The notes: generated by a model from the letters alone, not told the origin. A stretch of 53,940 bases of DNA from Elusimicrobia bacterium GWA2_51_34 (GCA_001799565.1 MGTS01000034.1:1-53940); one strand, 5' to 3'; counted from the stretch's first letter, positions 1 to 9,057 are shown. Translations and numbers: made by a program.

Positions 1-2627
1 TCCAACGTGCCCCAGGAGGGATTTGCGGAGCCGCCCCCGGAGATAAGCGCCTGCCCCGCGTTGCCGGCGCTGCCCAAAGAATAAGGAGCCGCCCCCGCCC
101 CGCCGCCGATAAGCACATTGTATTGAGCCAGCGCGGCTGAAGTGTCTATCGCCGCCGCGGCGGAGAAATATGGAACGCCTCCGCTTGTTCCTGCCGTAAT
201 GCCGGTGCCGCCGCGGTCTACAGCGATGGTATTGCCGCTCCAGGCGCCCGCGGCTGATATCCTTGTGGTTCCGCCCGTCATGATATTGCCGGACGCGTTT
301 ATGTCTCCGGTTACATCCAGTGTATGAGCGGGCAGCGTGTCGTTACCTATTCTGGTCATGGCGCCCGGGGCGGTGGAAAGGTATACATTGTCTGAAACTG
401 TCAAAGCGGCGAAAAGGGCTGGTGTGGCCGAACGCTGTATAAGGCCTCCATCCAGGATCAAACTGCCGCCTACAATAAGGTTCGTGCCTGTAAGGTACGC
501 GTCAACCCCCGTGGGATTACCAACCACCAATGCGCCGTTTTGAACATTTAACCGGCTTACCGGATTTGATGTGCCGATGCCCACTTTACTGCTTTTTATT
601 ATAAGGCCTTCGTTGTTGCCGGTTTTTAATATAACACTGCCGAGGCCGTTACTATCGGCGTCGGCCTGCACAAGCGCGTCGCCGCTATTAGAAATCAATA
701 CGGCCGCGCCTACGGTGGCCGCCGAGAGCATGCTTGAGCCGTCCGCAAAAATAATTCCGTTTGAGGTGGGTCCGGATATGCGTATATTGCCGTCAATTGT
801 CAGTTTGTTGTCCGGGTTCGCCGTGCCGATGCCGACATTGCCCGTGGAAGAACTTACAAATATGGCGGGCGTGGTGGCGTAGCCGGTGGAGATCCAGAGA
901 ACATTATTCTGTATGCGCGAATATACGTCGTCAACCAGTATTTTTGTCTGTCCCGCCACGGTCAAAGCGAGCGCCGTCGGCTTGTCAAGCTGGGTTTCAA
1001 GGCTGGCGATTTGTGTCGCGCCGCGGTAAAAATAAAGCTGCGCGTCGGCGTTAGAACCGCCCACCATGTATGCCAGAGCGTTATTGCCGTTAAATATCGG
1101 ATTTTTGTCGCCTATCTGCAGATATTTTGCCGAGCCGGAAAAATTAAAATCTGCCGCGCCTATGGCCAGGCGTCCGGCGTAGCCTACGGGGCCGCCTACC
1201 ATTATATCGCTTGAAACCATAACCCTGTTTTGGAAAGTATTCTGACCGGTGAAGGTCTGGGTAGAGGCAAGGTACGCTCCGCCGCCGGCAATGCCGCCGG
1301 TAACATCTAAAGTTCCGTAAATTATAGTTGAAGACAGCTCTACTCTGTTAATTCCGGAAACGGCCTTAAAATCTCCTCTTACCGCGGCATTACCCGATAA
1401 ATCCGCAGTCTCCGCTGTAATGCCGCCGTCGGCGCGTATATTACCGCGCACATGCAGCTTTTCCTTGGGAGAGTCGGTGCCTATTCCCACGTTAAAACCA
1501 TTCTGCTGAATGAGGAGATTAGCCCCCTCGCCCCTTATTTCGTTCGCGAGCGCGCCGCCATACGCCCCAATGGAAACCTCGCCCCCGCGCACTCCGGTAT
1601 CGGATGCGATATCTGAAGCAGAATGCAGCATTACCGCCGGAACAGCCAGCCCGATGCCCACAAAACCGTTTGAATGTACGCGCATGCGTTCCGCCCCGTT
1701 GGAAACCATGGCGATCACATTATCGGGACTGCCTACCAGAAGATACTCCGAGTTGGCGCCGGTTATCCCGCCGCCGGAAACATAAACCCCGTTTACGGTC
1801 ACGGACCCGCCCAGCCGGTCATAGATCCCCTGGCTGCCCACATAAAGCGAACCGTCAATATCCACTGTGCCCATGGGTGCGGCAAGGGCCATCGGGCCCA
1901 CGCCTATCCTGCCGCCCAGACTTGAATTTTTGATCCGCATCCGTTCCACATTTGCGGTTTTGAAAATCATTTCCCCCGTGTCGTTAAAATCAGAATCCGC
2001 CTCAAGGACACTGTCTACGGTACTGGAAACGCTGCCCGCCGCGCCGACGTTAGCGCTGAACATGGGCGAGCCGTCCGAGAAGTAAATGGCGTCGGAAGGC
2101 CCCATTAATTTTATAGAACCGTTAACCGAAAGCTTGTAGGCGGGGGAATTAGTGCCTATGCCGACTTTACTGTCGGTATCGGTTGCCAGCAGCACCTGGT
2201 AGTTGGCGGTAAGGGTAGTCACGGAAACCGACGCGCCATCTTCCAGCTTTTTTGCCACCATTGCGTAAGCCACGCTGCCCAGCGGTTCGCGGGGCGTAAG
2301 AACTTCGCTTTCCACCTGCACTTCCAGGTAAAGGGTTTCAGCGCGGGAAAAAGTATCCCATGGGGGAGTGATATTGGCGCTGAAAATACCCTGAACGGCG
2401 TCAACTATTATCTCCGAAGGCGTGACCCAGCGCTGGGTCCCGGCTTCCGGAGCGTTGAAAATTCTGAATATAAGGTGTACTTGCCCGGTTACCGGGGCGT
2501 TGTCCCGTTCAAGGCGGCCTTGATAATTTATAGAGCCGGGAACGGCTCCCGGCTTTATTTCCCCCGCCCCCAGTATTTGAGTGAAAGCGACTGCCGCAAG
2601 TATTGCAGCGAGTATGGTTTTTTTCAT
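1..2627 (-). CDS. Large secreted repeat protein with GIGT-type tail-fibre-like repeats, cut by window edge
   Basis: Reading the minus strand from the ATG at 2627 gives an open frame of about 875 codons to position 1, with no stop in the window. The start follows an AGGAG site. The N-terminus is a signal peptide (MKKTILAAILAAVAF), then a GSINYQGRLERDNAPVTG module typical of large secreted proteins in Elusimicrobia and relatives. After that come repeated units of the form VGIGTxSPxxKLxVxGxI, for example at about 2150-2170, 1478-1498, 823-842 and 567-587. Such repeats occur in tail-fibre and trimeric-adhesin-like proteins. The 25-base gap from the gene at 2653 suggests one transcript. The product is probably exported and surface exposed; the ligand is unknown. 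The C-terminus is not visible, so a peptidase or sorting domain there cannot be excluded. Confidence 0.85.
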   Translation of the reverse strand, partial: MKKTILAAILAAVAFTQILGAGEIKPGAVPGSINYQGRLERDNAPVTGQVHLIFRIFNAPEAGTQRWVTPSEIIVDAVQGIFSANITPPWDTFSRAETLYLEVQVESEVLTPREPLGSVAYAMVAKKLEDGASVSVTTLTANYQVLLATDTDSKVGIGTNSPAYKLSVNGSIKLMGPSDAIYFSDGSPMFSANVGAAGSVSSTVDSVLEADSDFNDTGEMIFKTANVERMRIKNSSLGGRIGVGPMALAAPMGTVDIDGSLYVGSQGIYDRLGGSVTVNGVYVSGGGITGANSEYLLVGSPDNVIAMVSNGAERMRVHSNGFVGIGLAVPAVMLHSASDIASDTGVRGGEVSIGAYGGALANEIRGEGANLLIQQNGFNVGIGTDSPKEKLHVRGNIRADGGITAETADLSGNAAVRGDFKAVSGINRVELSSTIIYGTLDVTGGIAGGGAYLASTQTFTGQNTFQNRVMVSSDIMVGGPVGYAGRLAIGAADFNFSGSAKYLQIGDKNPIFNGNNALAYMVGGSNADAQLYFYRGATQIASLETQLDKPTALALTVAGQTKILVDDVYSRIQNNVLWISTGYATTPAIFVSSSTGNVGIGTANPDNKLTIDGNIRISGPTSNGIIFADGSSMLSAATVGAAVLISNSGDALVQADADSNGLGSVILKTGNNEGLIIKSSKVGIGTSNPVSRLNVQNGALVVGNPTGVDAYLTGTNLIVGGSLILDGGLIQRSATPALFAALTVSDNVYLSTAPGAMTRIGNDTLPAHTLDVTGDINASGNIMTGGTTRISAAGAWSGNTIAVDRGGTGITAGTSGGVPYFSAAAAIDTSAALAQYNVLIGGGAGAAPYSLGSAGNAGQALISGGGSANPSWGTL

Positions 2628-2652
2628 ATAGATCTCCTGCAAAGCCGCAAAG

Positions 2653-3189
2653 TTACCGTATTAAAACCAGTTTCCCTTTTTTTGAGGACCCCTCGCCCTT
2701 TATCAGGTAAATGTAAAGGCCGCTTGCCACGGTGGAATTGTTGTCGTTTTTAAGGTCCCAGCCGATGCTGTCTATGTTGCTGTTCTTATCTATGTGTCTC
2801 ACCAACTCGCCGGAAAGCGTGTAAACATAAATCGCGGCCTTAAGCGTGAGACGGGTAAAGGTTATTGCGTTGCAGTTGTTTTTTATATTGCAGGGGTTCG
2901 GGTAAACATGCGCGGCTGAAACATCCGCCTGCGGAGGCCTCCACGAATTTACTGTCCCCCAGTTTACGGTGTAACGCCCGCCGGAAAGCGTATTGTGACC
3001 CAACTGACCGGTGCTTCCTAAAAGGGAATACGCCCCGCTTGTTTTAATCCTGGTATTTCCCACGGTGGATTGCTCGCTTACAGGTATGCGGTAAGTAGCA
3101 GACCTGATCAAGGCTTCTGTCAGCCCGTAGAGCAAAAACACGCTGACAAGGACAATTATCAAACGAAGGCACTGCGCGCGTTCTCCCAT
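2653..3189 (-). CDS. Exported protein with C-terminal sorting/FlgD-like domain
   Basis: This is a 178-residue protein with an N-terminal hydrophobic segment (about residues 8-28) that is a signal peptide or anchor. A short linker with SxxYxLLGSTGQ and WRPPQA motifs follows. The C-terminal 80 residues look like a type A sorting or FlgD-like beta domain: a VYPNPCN entry motif, then IYVYTLSGELVRHI, a GWDLKN core, VASGLYIYLI and a basic KGKLVLIR end. In Bacteroidetes such domains direct secretion through the type IX system. Related domains are common on Elusimicrobia secreted proteins, where the exporter is less clear. It lies directly upstream of the large repeat protein and is likely co-transcribed. 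The role is unknown; it may be a stand-alone anchoring or assembly partner. Confidence 0.6.
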   Translation of the reverse strand: MGERAQCLRLIIVLVSVFLLYGLTEALIRSATYRIPVSEQSTVGNTRIKTSGAYSLLGSTGQLGHNTLSGGRYTVNWGTVNSWRPPQADVSAAHVYPNPCNIKNNCNAITFTRLTLKAAIYVYTLSGELVRHIDKNSNIDSIGWDLKNDNNSTVASGLYIYLIKGEGSSKKGKLVLIR

Positions 3190-3235
3190 ACTGTAATAAT
3201 AGCTGAAACTGTATTGCCCGTAAATGCTTATTAAG

Positions 3236-4600
3236 TTACGTTTTTGTTTCCCCTTCTTTTTTAACAGTCAGCCATTTTCTGGCTATAATAAGAGTGACGG
3301 GCGTTATGCAGGCGATAAAACCGTAAATCAGCCAGAGGGTGGAGCTATCCTGCGGGCCATGCGGCGGGATGAAACGCTTTATCATGGCTCCGGAATAAAG
3401 CCCTGTGGTGAATTTGGCCATAAACCAGGGTATGCCGGCCAGGCCCATATAGGCCCCGATCTTACCCGGCGGAGCTATGCCCGCCACATATTCAAGGAAG
3501 CGTGACGACCACAGGGCTTCTCCGAATGAAAAGAGAATAACATAAAGCATAAGAAGCCGGATATCCGGCCCCGGCACCAGAACAAAGGTGGTAAGCGCCG
3601 ACAGCATTGTGCCTATAATCATCATGGTTATGACATTCACATTTTCAGTGAGGGCGGCCACCAGCGGAACGAATACCACTATAATGAGCGGGTTAAGCCC
3701 GTTTATCCATTCAAACTTGGCGTTTACTTCCGGCGGGAAAACATTAAAAACATAGTCCGGCATGGTAAGGAATTGATGGGCAAAAAGGGTGCGTACCGGC
3801 AGCAGGATAAAAATAAAAAACATAAATTTCCAGTCGCCGAAAGGCAGTTCTTTTATTTTTTCGGCCAACGTAGGACTGCGGCCGGTTATTACGGGGGCTT
3901 CATTCAAAACCACGCGGCATTTTTCCTCGGTATCTTTGGTAAAGAAAAACAGGTGATTAACCAGCATTATAGCGGTAACGCCGGCGCAGACCCGGAATAC
4001 GCCGTCAATACCAAGTCCCAGGCCGTATATTCTGGTGAAACCCAGGTTCAAAAACAGATCCGGTGTGCGTATAAAAGGCGAGATAAAGCTGCCCGCCACT
4101 ATTCCCAGATTCATTATTGAGTAAAGAATGCCGTAGCCGATGGTGGCTGTGCGGGAATCCGTGTATTCCTTTGTTCCCGCGTACAGAGCCGGCTGTATAA
4201 CGCCTTCCCCCACGGCCATAATCGCCAGCGCCGTCCAGGCAAGGGACTGTTTCAGAGAGCCACCGCCTATAACAGGGGCGAGACACAGAAGTATCCTGCC
4301 TGTCAAAACGCTTACAAGAGAGAAAGTTATGGCTTTACGCACTCCCAATTTATCGGAAACAAAGCCTCCGCCGAACATGAAAAGCGTTACCAGCCCGGTG
4401 AACATGGATACGGCAAGCCCCACGCTGACCGAACTCATGCCCACTCTTGTTTCTAGAAAGCGGGTTAACAGCGTTAGTATGGCAAAGTACGCTATGCCGT
4501 CGCCGAAATTAACCGCGTTTACCAGCCAAAAACCTTTTGACGCCTTGAAGAGTATACTCAAAGATTCTTTAATTGAAAGTTTTTGGGTTGTTTCAGACAT
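3236..4600 (-). CDS. MFS transporter, POT/PTR2-like
   Basis: This is a 454-residue membrane protein with about 12 hydrophobic helices. The cytoplasmic loop FGGGFVSDKLGVRKAI after helix 2 is the MFS signature GxxxDxxGRR in slightly changed form. The stretch GEGVIQPALYAGTKEY resembles the helix 4-5 region of proton-dependent oligopeptide transporters, and a long loop near residues 215-245 separates the two halves. A GGAC-type ribosome site precedes the ATG. The likely role is proton-coupled uptake or efflux of a small solute such as a peptide; the substrate cannot be read from sequence. It is followed by the gene at 2653 on the same strand with a 46-base gap, but the functions do not suggest an operon. 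Confidence 0.7.
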   Translation of the reverse strand: MSETTQKLSIKESLSILFKASKGFWLVNAVNFGDGIAYFAILTLLTRFLETRVGMSSVSVGLAVSMFTGLVTLFMFGGGFVSDKLGVRKAITFSLVSVLTGRILLCLAPVIGGGSLKQSLAWTALAIMAVGEGVIQPALYAGTKEYTDSRTATIGYGILYSIMNLGIVAGSFISPFIRTPDLFLNLGFTRIYGLGLGIDGVFRVCAGVTAIMLVNHLFFFTKDTEEKCRVVLNEAPVITGRSPTLAEKIKELPFGDWKFMFFIFILLPVRTLFAHQFLTMPDYVFNVFPPEVNAKFEWINGLNPLIIVVFVPLVAALTENVNVITMMIIGTMLSALTTFVLVPGPDIRLLMLYVILFSFGEALWSSRFLEYVAGIAPPGKIGAYMGLAGIPWFMAKFTTGLYSGAMIKRFIPPHGPQDSSTLWLIYGFIACITPVTLIIARKWLTVKKEGETKT

Positions 4601-4631
4601 TTGTTATAAGTCCTCTGGTTTAAAGTTTAGA

Positions 4632-4665
4632 ATTCACGGTTGTTTTTTTCATGTAACCTGTGAAT
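4632..4665. other. Small inverted repeat between two minus-strand genes
   Basis: Arms ATTCACGGTT and AACCTGTGAAT flank a 13-base loop between the transporter start and the end of the radical SAM gene. There is no convincing T tail on the minus strand, so a terminator is possible but not shown. Confidence 0.3.
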
Positions 4666-4709
4666 CTGTCAGCCGGGGTATGAGGTCTTATTGTGATGTC
4701 ACGTAGCTG

Positions 4710-6128
4710 TTATAAATCCTCATGTAATAGGCTAAGTAAGTAATCTTCCGAGTCACACAAATGCTCGTCAAAAGAAATCTTTATCCCGTATTCCCGACCA
4801 AGCCTGATAAGTTCTATCAGGCGGTTCAAGCGTATGGGAAAAGTGTTCTGTTTGTCCTTAGTTTCCCAAAACAAGAAGTGCCTTTGTGCGGAAAGCCCCA
4901 TACCCTCCCATCTACCGTCGTTTTGATAGGTTAAGCATAGGCTGGGTAAAATATGTGATATGTTGTGTCTGTTTTTCTTGAAGAAGTTAAGCGTTTCCTG
5001 AAAATTATCCTCGGTTTCAGTGGGATAGCCGATAATGCAGAACAGCTGAGTTTCAATTCCGGCGGCGTAGGTATGTTTAATAACTTTCGCCATGCTTTTA
5101 ATGGATGTAGGCTTGTTCATTGCGTTTAAAACTTGCGGGGACGCGCTTTCCATCCCGTAGTAAAGCATCTCGCAACCAGACAATTTCATCTTTTCAAGCA
5201 GGGGCGGTTCCATCTGCGGCGAAATGATGGCTTTAGCTCCCCACTTTATGTTCAACCGGTTTTCCACGCAAAGGTCGCAAAACTTTAAAAGCTCTGCCGG
5301 CGCCCCGTTAATAAGATTATCCGTGAAATGAAAATTGTTCATCAGCGGATCCCTCTCAAGCTGGTAGCAAATCTGCTCAAAAAATCTTTTCCCGGACATG
5401 GAATGGTATTTTTGTGCGCCAGACCACTCGTCGCAAAAAGCACAACGCCGTACACAACCGCGGCTCATATGCACCGTTTTTTTTTGGTAAAGCTCCTTTT
5501 GAAATCCGCTAAAATCCGGATGCGAAAGTTCTTCCAGGTTGGTTTCGGGCGGGTAAACTGACCCCGTATGGCCACCCCCATCACGCATTAAAATCCCCGG
5601 CACGGGAGACGGCAGACCATGTTTTTCCATTGTGCTGACAAAAAGCGGGAATGATTCGGCGGCTTCACCGTAAGCCACGGCGTCCAGCTGTTCATTTTTA
5701 AGGTAATCCAGACAATTGGTAAAATCGAAACATGATGGTCCTCCGAGGATTGTTGTAATACCCGGGTCCTTCTGTTTTAGCATGGCCGCTATCAGCATTA
5801 CCGCGTTGAAGTTTGAAAAATACGTAGAAAATCCAATCACCCTGGCCCCGGATGACAATATCCGGTCTATTAGAGCGTCCACTTGCGGGCGGTATTCCGC
5901 AAGGATTTTGTTCCTTGCGGAAGCGGCATCCGTCCATTGGTTTATGTATGCTGGAAAAGCGTAAACGCGTGAACTTTTTTGGTTTATTTCAAGGAGAGAC
6001 AGCTCTTTGTTAAAATCAAAAATCAAAGGAGTATGTCCATAGCGCTTCAGTTGGGCGCTTAACAACGCCAAACTACACGCCATGTAGTTGGTATCCCATC
6101 CAGGACAAAGGACAAAAGCGACTTTCAT
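4710..6128 (-). CDS. B12-binding-type radical SAM protein
   Basis: The 472-residue protein starts at an ATG behind a clear AGGAG site. Residues 1-175 resemble a cobalamin-binding Rossmann domain (FSTYFSNFNAVMLIAAMLK, then ILGGPSC, then VAYGEAAESF). The radical SAM core begins at a CVRRCAFC motif with cysteines at 225, 229 and 232 that would hold the 4Fe-4S cluster. A PTETEDNFQETLNFFKK segment near residue 375 is typical of the B12-radical SAM superfamily. The classical DxHxxG histidine of B12-binding domains is not obvious, so the domain may be degenerate. Family members include methylases and ring-forming enzymes, and the substrate here is unknown. It is divergently transcribed from the envelope block that starts at 6244. 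Confidence 0.75.
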   Translation of the reverse strand: MKVAFVLCPGWDTNYMACSLALLSAQLKRYGHTPLIFDFNKELSLLEINQKSSRVYAFPAYINQWTDAASARNKILAEYRPQVDALIDRILSSGARVIGFSTYFSNFNAVMLIAAMLKQKDPGITTILGGPSCFDFTNCLDYLKNEQLDAVAYGEAAESFPLFVSTMEKHGLPSPVPGILMRDGGGHTGSVYPPETNLEELSHPDFSGFQKELYQKKTVHMSRGCVRRCAFCDEWSGAQKYHSMSGKRFFEQICYQLERDPLMNNFHFTDNLINGAPAELLKFCDLCVENRLNIKWGAKAIISPQMEPPLLEKMKLSGCEMLYYGMESASPQVLNAMNKPTSIKSMAKVIKHTYAAGIETQLFCIIGYPTETEDNFQETLNFFKKNRHNISHILPSLCLTYQNDGRWEGMGLSAQRHFLFWETKDKQNTFPIRLNRLIELIRLGREYGIKISFDEHLCDSEDYLLSLLHEDL

Positions 6129-6225
6129 TTAATCTCCTGCATTTTGTAATGCCGCTGATTACACCGATTACGGAACGATTGCCCATGGGGCTACCGACAC
6201 TTTTTCAGCAGCCCCGGGTAAATGA

Positions 6226-6231
6226 TATAAT
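6226..6231 (+). promoter_or_regulatory. Likely -10 element, short leader
   Basis: A perfect TATAAT sits 12 bases before the ATG at 6244, and no ribosome-binding site lies in between. Transcription starting six or seven bases after the element would leave a leader of only about six bases. No clear -35 box is visible. Confidence 0.45.
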
Positions 6232-6243
6232 TTTTGACTACCA

Positions 6244-7791
6244 ATGGAAATACTGCCTGAAAACCCTAAAATTCTGGTTATCAGAATGTCGTCTTTGGGC
6301 GATATTATACTGACGGCGCCTGTGCTGCGTAATCTTAAGGCCAGATGGCCGCTAAGCCGCGTTGATCTGCTGGTAAAGCCGCAGTTCGCGGCAGCGGCCT
6401 CTAACAGCGCTTTCATTTCCGGCACGGTGGAATTCCACGGGTTTTTTAAAACAGCACGGGCGCTGAATGCCGCCGGCTACGACATCATCATCGACCTGCA
6501 CGCTACTTTACGCAGCCGCCTGCTTTACGCCATGGTAAAGGCGCCTTTTAAGATCCGCTACCGCAAGGACTCGCTGGCGCGCAGATTATTTGTAAACTTC
6601 AGGGTGCCAAGCCCCGCGCTTGAAAAACATACGCTTGAACGATACCTGGAAACGCTTGCCCCCATTGGCGTTACTGTAAAATACCCGGGGCCGGTACTGG
6701 GCGACTGGGACCTCGCCAGAGAAACAGCAGGCAGCGGCATAGGGGAGAAGCCGGAGATCAGAAGAATAAAATTTTGTGTTTTCCAAAGCGCTTTCCTGGG
6801 CGACTGCGTATTGACGCTGCCTCTTTTAAAAAGACTGAAAGAAATAAAACCGGACGCGTCCGTTACCGTGCTTACAAGGCCGGAAACCGCCGCCATATTT
6901 TCTTCTTCCGGCTTCTGCGCCGAGGTGCTTACGGATAATAAAAAAACAGCGTCTTCCACGGGGGAGTTCTTTCGCCTTGTCGGCGAGCTGAAAAGCCGGA
7001 AATTTGACGCCGCTCTGATACCGCACCGTTCGTTTCGCACCGCAATGCTTGCCCGCGCGTCCGGCATACCGATTCGCTCCGGCTTCTCCACCAGCGCCGG
7101 TAGTTTTTTACTGACTCATAGAGCGCCTTTTTCCTGGCTTCTGCATGACGCGGAGCGCAATCTTACGCTTTTAGCGCCATTTATGAGGAAAGTTGTCAGT
7201 GGTCAGTGGTCAGATACAACAAACAAAGACCGGCTACCGGTCACCGGCTACCGGCCACTGGCTCATGCCAGGTTCGCCCCCGGAGAGAAAATTTTAATCG
7301 GTATTAACGCCGGTTCAGCCTGGTTTACCAAGCGCTGGCCGCAAGAGCGCTGGGCCAGGCTTATCCGAAAACTGGCTTTTACCCATCACTCCCGGATAAT
7401 GATGGTGGGCGGCCCCGGGGAAGCCGCCTGGAACGGTGAAATAGTCCGCTTGGCCGGCAGCGAAAACTGCCTTGACCTTACCGGTAAAACAGATATCAGA
7501 GAACTTATGGGGCTGATAGCCGGACTTAAACTTTTTATCACCAATGATTCCGGCCCCATGCATATCGCGGCGGCGCTTGGCGTGCCGGTAGCGGCGGTAT
7601 TCGGCCCCACCACAAAGGAACTTGGGTTTTTCCCCTATGGAGAAAAAACGGAAGTAATTGAAACCGCCCTTAAATGCCGCCCCTGCGCCCTGCACGGCTC
7701 CAATGAATGTCCGCGCGGACATTTTCTGTGCATGAAACTTATAACGGCGGATAAGGTTTTTGACGCGGCAGAAAGACTGTATGAAGCATGA
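6244..7791 (+). CDS. Glycosyltransferase family 9 (heptosyltransferase-like) with duplicated N-terminal domain
   Basis: The 515-residue protein holds one and a half GT9 units. Residues 1-165 match the N-terminal half of a heptosyltransferase (ILVIRMSSLGDIILTAPVLRNL, then a YDIIIDLHATLRSR segment). From about residue 178 a second unit starts (FCVFQSAFLGDCVLTLPLLKRL) and runs complete to the C-terminus, including GINAGSAWFTKRWPQERWA and TNDSGPMHIAAALGVPVAAVFGPT, the ADP-heptose-binding region. It probably transfers heptose or a related sugar onto the LPS inner core at the cytoplasmic face. About 25 residues near 320-345 are encoded by a 7-base tandem repeat and look like an in-frame insertion. 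The first gene of the envelope block, it may be leaderless. Confidence 0.85.
   Translation: MEILPENPKILVIRMSSLGDIILTAPVLRNLKARWPLSRVDLLVKPQFAAAASNSAFISGTVEFHGFFKTARALNAAGYDIIIDLHATLRSRLLYAMVKAPFKIRYRKDSLARRLFVNFRVPSPALEKHTLERYLETLAPIGVTVKYPGPVLGDWDLARETAGSGIGEKPEIRRIKFCVFQSAFLGDCVLTLPLLKRLKEIKPDASVTVLTRPETAAIFSSSGFCAEVLTDNKKTASSTGEFFRLVGELKSRKFDAALIPHRSFRTAMLARASGIPIRSGFSTSAGSFLLTHRAPFSWLLHDAERNLTLLAPFMRKVVSGQWSDTTNKDRLPVTGYRPLAHARFAPGEKILIGINAGSAWFTKRWPQERWARLIRKLAFTHHSRIMMVGGPGEAAWNGEIVRLAGSENCLDLTGKTDIRELMGLIAGLKLFITNDSGPMHIAAALGVPVAAVFGPTTKELGFFPYGEKTEVIETALKCRPCALHGSNECPRGHFLCMKLITADKVFDAAERLYEA
7193..7266. repeat. Heptamer tandem repeat inside a GT9 gene
   Basis: Degenerate 7-base units run through this stretch: CAGTGGT CAGTGGT on the left, then GGCTACC GGTCACC GGCTACC GGCCACT on the right. 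The gene's reading frame is kept. This is the same repeat style found at many gene borders of the window. Confidence 0.75.
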
Positions 7792-7807
7792 ATTATTGTT
7801 CAGGTGA

Positions 7808-7896
7808 ATAGACTGTAGTCAGCTAGGCTGTAGGAAAGAGGCAGAGATAAAACAGACTAACAGTCTAATAGCCTTCAGCCTACAGCCTTTCAGTAG
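7808..7896. repeat. Intergenic heptamer inverted repeat
   Basis: The left arm contains CTGTAGT CAGCTAG GCTGTAG units. The right arm contains CAGCCTA CAGCCTT and pairs with it imperfectly. It fills the gap between the GT9 gene and the polysaccharide deacetylase. Confidence 0.7.
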
Positions 7897-7917
7897 TAAT
7901 TCTGAGAACGGAGACCT

Positions 7918-8730
7918 ATGCATATTCTGATAGTTTTGGTTTTATTGCTGGCGGCGGCCGGCTTTAGCGCGCGGTGGGCCTGGTGGCGCAAAAAAACCCC
8001 TGGACTTGCCGTGCTGTGTTACCATAAAATAGGAACGCCGCCGTCCGGCTCAAAACTGAAGGATCTCTGGGTATCGCCGGAAAAATTCCGCCGCCAGGTT
8101 AAGTATCTGCTTGATAACGGTTATAAAACCCTGCTGTTTTCCGAGTTCCTTCATGCCTGGAAGAGCGGAACCGGCCTTCCTGAAAAAGCCGTGCTTATTA
8201 CCTTTGACGACGGTTACGAAAATAACTATACCGCGGCCTGGCATATACTGAAGGAGTTGGGCGCCAAAGGCAATATTTTCGTGGTTTTCAATACCATAGG
8301 CAAGGCCAATATCTGGCATAACCCCTCCTCCGAGCCCTGGATAAACATGGCCACGGCAGAAATGCTGCTTGAAATGAAAGAAAGCGGCATAATAGAATTG
8401 GGCTCGCATACTATGAGCCATCCGCATCTTGGCGCGCTTGAGCCGGAAAACGCCGCCTGGGAGATGCGCGAATCCAAGAGACAGCTGGAAGCTCTGCTAA
8501 GCGCAGAGGTCTGCGCCTTCGCCTACCCCTACGGCGACGGCGCCTACTTGCCGGCCGTGCGCGCCGGGGCGCTTGCGGCGGGCTACAGCCTTGATTTCAG
8601 TTTTACCCAGGGCAAAACCTCCTTGCCCTGGGACAGGCAAAAGGGGCCGCTTGACAGACTTTTCATAAAAGGTACGGACAATAACCTGGACCTGGTCCTG
8701 CACCTTTCCCGCGGCGCCTCAAGGCTGTAA
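7918..8730 (+). CDS. Polysaccharide deacetylase (NodB family, CE4)
   Basis: This is a 270-residue protein with an N-terminal membrane segment (about residues 2-20), so the catalytic domain is probably anchored and faces the periplasm. A GGAG site lies five bases before the ATG. CE4 motif 1 is ITFDDGYENNY (metal and catalytic Asp near residue 98). Motif 2 is SHTMSHPHL, giving the metal-binding histidines. Motif 3 is FAYPYGDGAY. Together these support a metal-dependent N-deacetylase acting on an N-acetylated sugar of the cell wall, O-antigen or capsule. It sits among GT9 genes, in line with a role in surface glycan maturation. The exact substrate is not known. Confidence 0.88.
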   Translation: MHILIVLVLLLAAAGFSARWAWWRKKTPGLAVLCYHKIGTPPSGSKLKDLWVSPEKFRRQVKYLLDNGYKTLLFSEFLHAWKSGTGLPEKAVLITFDDGYENNYTAAWHILKELGAKGNIFVVFNTIGKANIWHNPSSEPWINMATAEMLLEMKESGIIELGSHTMSHPHLGALEPENAAWEMRESKRQLEALLSAEVCAFAYPYGDGAYLPAVRAGALAAGYSLDFSFTQGKTSLPWDRQKGPLDRLFIKGTDNNLDLVLHLSRGASRL

Positions 8731-8733
8731 AAC

Positions 8734-8770
8734 AGGGTAGAGGGTATAGGGGTTAGGGTAGAGTATACGG
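8734..8770. repeat. Heptamer repeat, GGGTAGA family
   Basis: Units GGGTAGA GGGTATA GGGGTTA GGGTAGA directly follow the deacetylase stop. No matching right arm was found. A stretch of about 26 bases is shared exactly with the element starting at 18668. Confidence 0.75.
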
Positions 8771-8797
8771 CACTTTGATACGCTTACGCGTGAGCTT

Positions 8798-8806
8798 TGC
8801 TATAAT
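8798..8806 (+). promoter_or_regulatory. Extended -10 promoter
   Basis: TGCTATAAT matches an extended -10 element (TGnTATAAT). A weak TTGATA lies 20 bases upstream. It is followed by AGGAGG at 8815-8820 and the ATG at 8830, so a separate transcript for the DUF4254-like genes and the genes after them is likely. Confidence 0.6.
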
Positions 8807-8829
8807 AGAGTTTTAGGAGGTTGAAGATA

Positions 8830-9057
8830 ATGAAAAAACGGGGGATTGGCAGTATAATGAGCGAGCTTGCCATGACGAATGTTCAGTTGTGGCATGAAGA
8901 AGATAAAGCCCGCCTGATCGACGACCGGACTGTGGCGGCGGCTAAAAGGAATATAGACAGGCTTAACCAGAAAAGAAATGATCTTATAGAGCTGGTGGAT
9001 GAAACCGTTATGGAGGCGCTTAAAAATGGCGGAAACGCTGGGAAGTCTTGCGGATAA
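8830..9057 (+). CDS. Small DUF4254-like protein
   Basis: The ATG at 8830 is chosen because AGGAGG (8815-8820) lies nine bases upstream; a TTG nine bases earlier is less likely. The 75-residue product contains [19 protein letters not shown] and then [19 protein letters not shown], which resembles the core of DUF4254 proteins. They are of unknown function and, as I recall, often sit near LPS glycosyltransferase genes. Full members are about 200 residues, so this one is short. It overlaps the next gene by 32 bases. The predicted structure is helical with no signal peptide, so the protein is probably cytoplasmic. I infer an accessory role in surface glycan synthesis from context only. Confidence 0.6.
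   Translation: MKKRGIGSIMSELAMTNVQLWHEEDKARLIDDRTVAAAKRNIDRLNQKRNDLIELVDETVMEALKNGGNAGKSCG

Noticed and set aside
142-2085. Several plus-strand frames of 60-110 codons across the left end
   Set aside because: They are shadows of the long minus-strand repeat protein, whose frame stays open across the whole stretch and shows clear signal peptide and GIGT repeats.
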